From positions 1 to 5,681 of the forward strand of contig CAKRHL010000150.1 in assembly GCA_934338765.1 (NCBI GenBank): a stretch of DNA of 5,681 bases. Reading direction: 5' to 3'. The position numbers were made by a program, and so were the translations under genes. The DNA is from an uncultured Lachnospiraceae bacterium. GTDB lineage: Bacteria; Bacillota; Clostridia; Lachnospirales; Lachnospiraceae. Under the pieces are notes generated by a model, which was not told the DNA's origin, did not search any database, and was given only the letters and a program-made list of their open reading frames with translations. This document shows, piece after piece, positions 1 through 4,836 of the stretch; position 1 is the stretch's first letter; every line of letters begins with the position of its first letter.

Positions 1-702
1 ATTGTAAACGGTCTCGACTATGATGAGTATAATCCGGAGACAGATCCTCTGATCTATGCCAATTACAATGCAAAGACATTCCGTAAGGAGAAGATCAAGA
101 ATAAGAGAGGTCTTCAGAAGGAGCTGGGACTGGATCAGAATGACAAGACATTCATGATCGGTATTGTTTCCAGACTGACCGATCAGAAGGGCTTTGACCT
201 GATCGATTATGTGATCGAGGAGATCTGTGCGGAGGATACACAGCTTGTCGTTCTCGGTACCGGTGAGGAGCGTTATGAGAACCTGTTCCGTCATTTCGAG
301 TGGAAATATCATGGCAGAGTTTCTGCCAATATTTTCTATTCCAATGAGCGTTCCCATAAGATTTATGCGGCATGTGATGCATTTTTGATGCCATCGTTGT
401 TTGAACCTTGTGGACTTAGCCAGTTGATGAGCCTTCGCTATGGTACGGTGCCGATCGTCCGCGAGACCGGTGGTCTGAAGGACACGGTAGAACCGTACAA
501 CGAGTATGAGGGAAAAGGAACCGGATTCTCTTTTGCAAATTACAATGCGCATGAGATGCTGGCGACTATCCGTTATGCAAAGGATGTATATTACAATCGC
601 AAGAGAGAGTGGAACAAGATCATTGACCGTGGCATGGCAATGGATTTCTCATGGAATCACTCTGCGAGAAAGTATGAAGACATGTACAAAGAGTTAGTAT
701 AG
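1..702 (+). CDS. glgA: Glycogen synthase (ADP-glucose type, GT5), C-terminal part
   Basis: Transfers glucose from ADP-glucose to the non-reducing end of a growing alpha-1,4-glucan in cytoplasmic glycogen storage. The gene enters from the left edge in frame 1, and 233 residues are visible; family members are about 480 aa, so roughly the N-terminal half (including the KxGGL-type ADP-glucose loop) lies outside. The visible part is the C-terminal GT-B Rossmann domain. It opens with IVNGLDYDEYNPETD, then SRLTDQKGFDL (visible residues 57-67, with R58 and K63 equivalent to the nucleotide-phosphate-binding Arg/Lys of GT5), GTGEERYE, and the diagnostic FEPCGLSQL (134-142, with E135 the conserved catalytic-site Glu) followed by RYGTVPIVRETGGLKDTV. 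It ends normally at a TAG. The next gene starts 19 nt later with no terminator between, so co-transcription is likely by inference. Other glg genes are not visible. The identification is firm; only the start is unknown. Confidence 0.96.
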   Translation: MVNGLDYDEYNPETDPLIYANYNAKTFRKEKIKNKRGLQKELGLDQNDKTFMIGIVSRLTDQKGFDLIDYVIEEICAEDTQLVVLGTGEERYENLFRHFEWKYHGRVSANIFYSNERSHKIYAACDAFLMPSLFEPCGLSQLMSLRYGTVPIVRETGGLKDTVEPYNEYEGKGTGFSFANYNAHEMLATIRYAKDVYYNRKREWNKIIDRGMAMDFSWNHSARKYEDMYKELV

Positions 703-721
703 TATTAAGAGAGGAAACATT

Positions 722-1459
722 GTGCGGTTAGATAAATATTTAGCACAGATGTCCATGGGAACACGGTCTGAGGTGAAGAAGTTCATCAAATCAGGCCGTG
801 TTTTTGTCAATGGAGCACCGGCATCGGGACCGGAGCAGAAGGTGACAGAAGAGGACGATGTGGAGTTTGATGGAGAGAAGATCTCTTATGAAAAATACGT
901 ATATTATATGCTGAACAAACCTCAGGGTGTGGTATCTGCTACAAAGGACAATACATGCCGTACTGTGCTGTCCCTGATCACGGACAGTACCAAAAAGGAT
1001 CTCTTTCCGGTGGGCAGGCTTGACAAGGATACGGAGGGATTGCTGCTGATCACCAATGACGGGGCATTATCCCATGAACTGCTGGCACCGGGAAAGCATG
1101 TGTGGAAGACATATTTTGTCCGGGTTATGGGTACATTAGAGGATAATGAGGTGGAATGTCTGGAAAACGGAGTGGATATCGGAGAGGATAAGCTGACGCG
1201 GCAGGCAAGGGTACGGCGTCTAAAGACAGGAGAGCTTGATATAACTCTGCAGGATCCGGGAGAGGACGAGTCCTGTCTGGAGCTTTCCATCTGTGAAGGC
1301 AGATTTCATCAGGTCAAAAGGATGATGGCAGCAGTGGGACACCCTGTGCTTTATCTGAAACGTCTGAGCATGGGAACTTTGGAGCTTGATCCGGGTCTGG
1401 CACCGGGAGAATACCGAAGGCTTACACAGGAGGAGATCACGTCACTGAAAAGCAGGTAA
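722..1459 (+). CDS. rsuA: RsuA-family pseudouridine synthase (probable 16S rRNA)
   Basis: Isomerises a specific uridine of rRNA to pseudouridine in the cytoplasm; E. coli RsuA modifies 16S U516. The protein is 245 aa, normal for RsuA. An N-terminal S4 RNA-binding domain (about 1-45, RLDKYLAQM...VKKFIKSGRVFVNG) precedes the catalytic domain. That domain carries YYMLNKPQGVVSATKD (61-76) and the signature GRLDKDTEGLLLITNDG (98-114), where D101 is the catalytic aspartate. Later motifs are HVWKTYFVRV and GRFHQVKRMMAAVGHPVLYLKR. The start is GTG at 722, chosen because GAGG at 711-714 sits 7 nt upstream and because translation then begins exactly at the conserved S4 residues MRLDKYLA. It lies 19 nt after glgA. 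RluB and RluE/F relatives share the fold, so the exact target base is inferred; the HVWKTYFV spacing and overall length fit RsuA/YtzG better. Confidence 0.92.
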   Translation: MRLDKYLAQMSMGTRSEVKKFIKSGRVFVNGAPASGPEQKVTEEDDVEFDGEKISYEKYVYYMLNKPQGVVSATKDNTCRTVLSLITDSTKKDLFPVGRLDKDTEGLLLITNDGALSHELLAPGKHVWKTYFVRVMGTLEDNEVECLENGVDIGEDKLTRQARVRRLKTGELDITLQDPGEDESCLELSICEGRFHQVKRMMAAVGHPVLYLKRLSMGTLELDPGLAPGEYRRLTQEEITSLKSR

Positions 1460-1505
1460 AAGAATCTTGCCGGAAAATGAGAGAGAAAGACGTTGTGACT
1501 TGATA

Positions 1506-1525
1506 CATTCATAGAGGAGTGAATG
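1506..1525 (+). promoter_or_regulatory. Hairpin presenting the Shine-Dalgarno of the hydrolase gene; start-deciding RBS
   Basis: CATTCA (1506-1511) and TGAATG (1520-1525) can pair around an 8-nt loop TAGAGGAG that holds the GGAG ribosome binding site (1516-1519). Two in-frame ATGs follow, at 1523 and 1529. The first is only 3 nt from GGAG and is part of the stem; the second is 9 nt away and unpaired, so 1529 is the preferred start. A six-pair AT-rich stem is weak, and any effect on translation is inference. Confidence 0.4.
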
Positions 1526-1528
1526 CAT

Positions 1529-2611
1529 ATGAACAAAAAAAGGTGTACGAAAAAATGGACAGTGGCAAAAAAAAGACGACAGAGTATGACGGCTTCAGGC
1601 AGCAGGTACCGTGCAGACAAAACAGAGCGCCCGGGCAGTATTCACCGCAAATATTTTGTGATCTCCTCGGCGCAGGATGGGATGCCGTTAGAGGGGATGC
1701 TGATGATCCCGTCTCATCCGAGAGCTGTGCTGCAGATTGCCCATGGTATGTGTGAACATAAGGAGAGATATCTGCCATTTATGAGATATATGGCAGAGAG
1801 AGGTTATCTCTGTGTGATCCATGACCACCGGGGGCATGGCGCAAGCCGCAGGGAGGCAGTGTCTGTCGATGCGGATAAGGTGCTGGGAAAGAAGCAGGAT
1901 ATTCCGGCAGGTCTTGGATATTTTGGCAAGGACGGCGGAAGATTTCTGGTGAGAGATCTGCACCAGATCACCCGGATCATCAAGAAGCAATATCCGGGGC
2001 TGCCATATTTTATGATGGGACACAGTATGGGATCGCTGGCAGTACGTTGTTATCTGAAAAAGTATGACCGGGAGTTAAATGGACTGATCGTCTGTGGCTG
2101 CCCCGGCAAAAATCCAATGGCATCTCTTGGTTCTGTATTGATACAGATGCTACAGAAAATGAAGGATCCCCACAGCAGGAGCATATTAGCAGATGGAATC
2201 TTTGCCAATATGTTTGACCGTCCGTTCCGGGCAGAAAAGCTGATCCATGCCTGGATCTGTTCTGACCATACAGTGGTGGAGAAGTACAATAAAGATCCCC
2301 TCTGCAACTTTACCTTTACGCTCAATGGATACGAGTCCCTGTTATGGCTCATGAGAAACACCTATGACAGAAAGGGCTGGGAGGTACACAATTCCAAGTT
2401 GCCGATCCTTTTTGTATCGGGAGAGGATGATCCGTGTCTCGGAGGCCGGAAAAAGCTTTTGCAGGCGGTACGGCATTTGAAGGGGCGTGGCTATGATCAT
2501 GTGTCCTTCCGGATGTATCAGGGGATGCGTCATGAGATCCTGAATGAAAAGGGACGTTTCCGGGTGTATCACGATATTGCGTATTTCTTACGAAGATCGG
2601 AGAGACATTGA
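1529..2611 (+). CDS. Alpha/beta hydrolase, monoacylglycerol lipase / lysophospholipase type
   Basis: A serine hydrolase of the Hydrolase_4 / serine aminopeptidase S33 group, expected to cleave carboxylic esters such as monoacylglycerols or lysophospholipids; the substrate cannot be read from sequence. With the start at 1529 it has 360 aa. Visible motifs in order are the beta-strand and oxyanion region VLQIAHGMCEHKERY (67-81), DHRGHGAS (99-106), the nucleophile elbow GHSMG (164-168, Ser166), the acid in LPILFVSGEDDP (291-302, Asp301) and GMRHE with His335. The catalytic triad is therefore complete. There is no signal peptide or membrane segment, so it is probably cytoplasmic. The first 40 residues are an odd, very basic extension (MNKKRCTKKW..., about a dozen Lys/Arg in the first 18) encoded over runs of 7, 6 and 8 A's; relatives usually begin close to the KYFVISSAQDG segment (41-51). 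A later start or an old frameshift there is possible. It lies 69 nt after the rsuA-like gene with no terminator or convincing promoter between, and a strong terminator follows. Confidence 0.88.
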   Translation: MNKKRCTKKWTVAKKRRQSMTASGSRYRADKTERPGSIHRKYFVISSAQDGMPLEGMLMIPSHPRAVLQIAHGMCEHKERYLPFMRYMAERGYLCVIHDHRGHGASRREAVSVDADKVLGKKQDIPAGLGYFGKDGGRFLVRDLHQITRIIKKQYPGLPYFMMGHSMGSLAVRCYLKKYDRELNGLIVCGCPGKNPMASLGSVLIQMLQKMKDPHSRSILADGIFANMFDRPFRAEKLIHAWICSDHTVVEKYNKDPLCNFTFTLNGYESLLWLMRNTYDRKGWEVHNSKLPILFVSGEDDPCLGGRKKLLQAVRHLKGRGYDHVSFRMYQGMRHEILNEKGRFRVYHDIAYFLRRSERH

Positions 2612-2630
2612 TCTACAATAAAACCACAAA

Positions 2631-2663
2631 AAAACCTTGAAAATACCAAATTTTCAAGGTTTT
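2631..2663. terminator. Bidirectional intrinsic terminator
   Basis: AAAACCTTGAAAAT (2631-2644) and ATTTTCAAGGTTTT (2650-2663) form a perfect 14-bp stem around the 5-nt loop ACCAA. On the + strand the stem runs into T's (2660-2665), and on the - strand the complement of the A's at 2628-2634 gives an equivalent U tract. It starts 19 nt after the hydrolase stop and lies 5 nt beyond the 3' end of the tRNA gene read from the other strand, so it can serve both converging transcripts. Confidence 0.92.
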
Positions 2664-2668
2664 TTATA

Positions 2669-2741
2669 AGCTGAAAATCGGACTCGAACCGACGACCCCT
2701 TCATTACGAGTGAAGTGCTCTACCAACTGAGCTATTTCAGC
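2669..2741 (-). tRNA. tRNA-Thr, anticodon CGU
   Basis: The reverse complement folds into a complete 73-nt cloverleaf. The acceptor arms GCTGAAA and TTTCAGC pair over 7 bp, with discriminator U. The D stem is GCTC/GAGC with loop AGTTGGTA. The anticodon stem CTTCA/TGAAG carries loop CTCGTAA, so the anticodon is CGU (genomic 2706-2708), reading ACG threonine codons. The variable loop is GGGTC. The T arm is GTCGG-TTCGAAT-CCGAT with one G-U pair. CCA is not encoded and must be added by CCA-adding enzyme. It stands alone rather than in a cluster, between a strong promoter and a shared terminator. Confidence 0.97.
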
Positions 2742-2751
2742 ACTGCACACT

Positions 2752-2780
2752 ATTTTATCGTATTCGATGGAAAAAATCAA
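2752..2780 (-). promoter_or_regulatory. Sigma-A promoter of tRNA-Thr
   Basis: Read on the - strand, TTGATT (2775-2780) and TAAAAT (2752-2757) are separated by exactly 17 bp. The -10 box ends 10 nt before the first base of the tRNA, so transcription would start only a few bases upstream of the mature 5' end. The fit to the TTGACA-17-TATAAT consensus is good (5/6 and 5/6). Confidence 0.85.
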
Positions 2781-2784
2781 GTCC

Positions 2785-2813
2785 TTTTTTCTTATAGAGA
2801 AATGGTCTATAGT
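2785..2813 (+). promoter_or_regulatory. Candidate promoter of the pyruvate kinase-like gene with overlapping dyad
   Basis: TATAGT (2808-2813) is a good -10 hexamer; the best-spaced -35 position (2785-2790, TTTTTT) is poor, so an activator may be needed. Transcription would start near 2820, just before the ribosome binding site at 2845. An inverted repeat TATAGA (2793-2798) / TCTATA (2806-2811) overlaps the -10 and could be an operator; this is inference from symmetry only. Confidence 0.4.
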
Positions 2814-2844
2814 AATAAGGTATGGTTATTGGAAAGTATCACGC

Positions 2845-2849
2845 AGGAG
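2845..2849 (+). promoter_or_regulatory. RBS that decides the start of the pyruvate kinase-like gene
   Basis: AGGAG lies 8 nt upstream of ATG 2858. The more upstream in-frame ATG at 2822 has AGG only 1 nt away and coincides with the predicted transcription start. A second possible start, ATG 2870, has GGAG (2860-2863) 6 nt upstream and cannot be excluded. Confidence 0.65.
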
Positions 2850-2857
2850 TCTGCGGA

Positions 2858-3862
2858 ATGGAGACGATAATGAAGAATCAGATTGAATTTTATGGCACCC
2901 TGGGGAGTGCCTGTGAGAGCGAGAAAACGCTGGAAGAAATGTTTCGTACCGGTATGACGGGAGTGCGGGTCAATCTTTCCCATCAGGATCTGGATGACAG
3001 AGAGGAATGGCTGAAGAATATGCGCCAGGCTGCAAAGCGGTGTGATATCAAGCCGGAGCTTTTAGTGGATCTGCAGGGACCGGAGCTTCGGATCGGTAAG
3101 CTCAAGAAACCGATCATCCTTGAGGAGGGCAAAAAGATCATTCTCGGGAAGGGTGGTATTAAGCTGTCCAAACAGATCAGGACTTCACTGGAAAAGGGAC
3201 AGGAAATCCTGATAGATGATGGTAAGCTTCTGTTGAAGGTTAAAAAAGCAAAAGAAAATTATGCGGAATGTATTGTGGTACGCGGCGGTGTACTGAAATC
3301 CAAGAAGAGTATCACGATCCCGGGGCTGGAACTGGAGCTGCCGACTCTGACCAAGGCGGATATGGCCAATATCCACAATGCACAGGAGGCCGGTGTGACC
3401 GGAGTGATGCTTCCTTTTGTACGTGGTGCGCAGGATGTGATCAATCTGAGAAAGACGCTGCAGGCAGAAGGCGTGGGAGATATCCGGATCTTTGCCAAGA
3501 TTGAGAATCTGGCGGGCTACGAGGCGATTGATGAAATTATTCCGGAGAGTGATATGATCGTGATCGCCAGAGGAGATCTGGGGATGGCGGTTCCTCTCTG
3601 GGAACTCCCGGCGATCCAGAAAGATATCAGTGAAAGATGCAAAAAGGCAGGTAAGCCGTTTATGGTAGTGACACAGCTTCTTCATTCTATGGAGGAAGCA
3701 ATGGTGCCAACCAGAGCGGAGGTGTCGGATATTTACAATGCGGTGTTAGACGGTGCGGATGCATTGATGCTCACGGGAGAGACAGCGGCAGGAAATTATC
3801 CGGGCATTGCGATGGGATACCTGGTACAGACAGCAAAACAGGCATTACAGCACAGAAAATAA
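2858..3862 (+). CDS. Pyruvate kinase-like protein lacking the C-terminal domain
   Basis: Homologous to pyruvate kinase (phosphoenolpyruvate + ADP to pyruvate + ATP, last step of glycolysis) but only 334 aa against about 470-585 for usual bacterial enzymes. The TIM-barrel A domain and inserted B domain are complete: FYGTLGSACESE (11-22), GVRVNLSH (35-42), LVDLQGPELRIG (69-80), B domain with ILIDDG and GGVLKSKKSITIPG (143-156), IFAKIEN (211-217), IARGDLG (236-242), VVTQLLHSM (270-278), PTRAEVSDIYNAVLDGADALMLTGETAAG (284-312). Residues matching E. coli PykF catalytic positions are present: R37, N39, S41, D71, R78, K214, E216, D240 and T272. The usual DTKGPEIR is DLQGPELR here, with changed Thr and Lys. 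The protein stops about 22 residues after GETAAG, so the C domain (allosteric and subunit-contact region) is absent, with no remnant in the 89 nt downstream. It is probably a paralogue beside a full-length pyk elsewhere; catalysis is possible but unproven. Confidence 0.88.
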   Translation: METIMKNQIEFYGTLGSACESEKTLEEMFRTGMTGVRVNLSHQDLDDREEWLKNMRQAAKRCDIKPELLVDLQGPELRIGKLKKPIILEEGKKIILGKGGIKLSKQIRTSLEKGQEILIDDGKLLLKVKKAKENYAECIVVRGGVLKSKKSITIPGLELELPTLTKADMANIHNAQEAGVTGVMLPFVRGAQDVINLRKTLQAEGVGDIRIFAKIENLAGYEAIDEIIPESDMIVIARGDLGMAVPLWELPAIQKDISERCKKAGKPFMVVTQLLHSMEEAMVPTRAEVSDIYNAVLDGADALMLTGETAAGNYPGIAMGYLVQTAKQALQHRK

Positions 3863-3874
3863 GATTCGGTGGGA

Positions 3875-3922
3875 GTGATCTGCAAATGACAGGTTCTTTG
3901 TATGTGTTGCTGCGCAGATCAC
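3875..3922 (+). other. Stem-loop between the pyruvate kinase-like and Zn-PLC-family genes
   Basis: GTGATCTGC (3875-3883) and GCAGATCAC (3914-3922) are a perfect 9-bp inverted repeat with a 30-nt spacer, followed 7 nt later by five T's (3930-3934). The long loop and displaced T run make it a poor intrinsic terminator; it could be a weak attenuator, a processing or stability hairpin, or a protein-binding dyad. Confidence 0.45.
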
Positions 3923-3951
3923 AATAGTGTTTTTGAAAGGCTGGTTTTTGT

Positions 3952-4737
3952 ATGGCAGGATCGGTAGAACATCTGGCAGTGACCATAGAATTGCTTCATA
4001 TAGATAAGGAGTCCGGCAGCGGATTTTTGCAGTTGAAGGATCCGGTACATTTTGCATTGGGCAATCTGGCACCGGATGGGATCATGTCCCGAAAAGGGTA
4101 TACACGTCCCATGAAGATGCATACGCACTTTCGGGACGATATACCGGACTGGGAGTTTACGGCACCGTTGAACCAGCAGCTTTTTCATGAGAGGCTCCGG
4201 CAGTTTTCAGGGGAGATGTTGTCAGATACATCTCTGGACCGGGATTTATATCTTGGTTATATTACGCATATTTTGACAGATGAGATCTTTATGAAAACAG
4301 TGCGGCCCGAGTTTATGTCAGAAATTGCCGTGTTGGGACTTACCGACCGGGATGCACAGACTTTTGAACATTTTACTTACGATGTCAATCAGATTGATTT
4401 TCGTCTGGGCAGAGAGTATCCGGGGATGGATGAGATGAGGGCATGTCTGCTTTGTGAGGATATCTGCAGCATCCGGGAGATGAAGCTTGTTTCAAAGACG
4501 GAGCATCCGGAAAATGAAACGTATCATATACAGACAGGAGCGGATGATTTTCAGAAAACAGCCTGCGATATGATCACATCGCAGGAGCTGGCAGATAGCA
4601 GAGAATGGGTCCGCAATTTCTTTTTTGATCAGGCTCCGATGCCGGAACAGCCGGTATATTACACTTATGAAAGGGCGCTGAGGTTTATAAAAGAGGCAGC
4701 ATTGTTCATAAAAGATCATTTACCGGAATATATTTGA
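3952..4737 (+). CDS. Zinc-dependent phospholipase C-family protein, no signal peptide
   Basis: A 261-aa protein resembling the Zn_dep_PLPC family, whose classical member is Bacillus cereus phospholipase C. The recognisable parts are LGNLAPDGIM (36-45, D42), KMHTHF (55-60, H57/H59), GYITHILTDEIF (102-113, giving H106-x3-D110) and FEHFTYDVNQ (138-147, giving H140-x3-D144). This order resembles the Asp, His, His-x3-Asp, His-x3-Glu zinc ligands of that enzyme, although the N-terminal Trp ligand is absent. H7 in the segment GSVEHLAV may replace an early His ligand. The secreted enzymes have a leader, but this one starts directly with MAGSVEHL and has no hydrophobic segment, so it should stay in the cytoplasm. 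The start is ATG 3952, with AGG at 3938-3940 (11 nt, slightly long). The substrate is unknown; a metal-dependent phosphodiesterase or phosphatase role is an inference. It follows the pyruvate kinase-like gene by 89 nt across a stem-loop. Confidence 0.72.
   Translation: MAGSVEHLAVTIELLHIDKESGSGFLQLKDPVHFALGNLAPDGIMSRKGYTRPMKMHTHFRDDIPDWEFTAPLNQQLFHERLRQFSGEMLSDTSLDRDLYLGYITHILTDEIFMKTVRPEFMSEIAVLGLTDRDAQTFEHFTYDVNQIDFRLGREYPGMDEMRACLLCEDICSIREMKLVSKTEHPENETYHIQTGADDFQKTACDMITSQELADSREWVRNFFFDQAPMPEQPVYYTYERALRFIKEAALFIKDHLPEYI
4562..4585. repeat. 24-bp near-perfect palindrome inside the Zn-PLC-family gene
   Basis: CCTGCGAT (4562-4569) and ATCGCAGG (4578-4585) flank ATGATCAC, which itself contains the palindrome TGATCA. 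Eleven of the twelve symmetric pairs match. It lies in codons for ACDMITSQE and has no T run after it, so it is not a terminator. It may be a protein-binding dyad, an RNA hairpin or chance. Confidence 0.5.
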
Positions 4738-4764
4738 TCTAAGTGAGAAAATACCGGACAGAAA

Positions 4765-4793
4765 TTACATAGTGTATAGATTTCGTTTATACA
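4765..4793 (+). promoter_or_regulatory. Candidate promoter and dyad upstream of the SpoIID-domain gene
   Basis: TTACAT (4765-4770) and TATACA (4788-4793) are spaced by 17 bp, a moderate sigma-A-type match. The same -10 region contains ATACA, and CATAGT (4768-4773) lies about 14 nt before it, giving partial resemblance to the sigma-E consensus (kmATATT, about 14, CATACAnT). The -10 is also the right arm of a perfect dyad TGTATA (4773-4778)-9 nt-TATACA, and an 8-bp palindrome ATGATCAT follows at 4793-4800. Which reading applies, if any, cannot be decided from sequence alone. Confidence 0.35.
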
Positions 4794-4836
4794 TGATCAT
4801 ATAAGCATTGGAGCAGATATAACAGAAGGAAAACAG

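Noticed and set aside
922..1290. A 122-codon - strand open frame across the rsuA-like gene, and a similar one at 1688-2023
   Set aside because: Ser/Arg/His-rich low-complexity products typical of antisense shadows; the + strand genes explain these regions.
1481..1509. A possible extended -10 (TGATACATT, 1501-1509) before the hydrolase gene
   Set aside because: Transcription would start at about 1516, inside the ribosome binding site, and no -35 is present at the right distance. Read-through from the rsuA-like gene is more likely.
2822..2857. Upstream ATG at 2822 as start of the pyruvate kinase-like protein
   Set aside because: It has no usable RBS spacing, coincides with the predicted transcription start, and adds residues not matching the family, whereas 2858 has AGGAG at 8 nt.
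3185..3685. A 166-codon open frame on the - strand inside the pyruvate kinase-like gene
   Set aside because: It lies wholly antisense to a gene with clear family motifs, has no recognisable domain and no good RBS; it is a shadow of the real frame.
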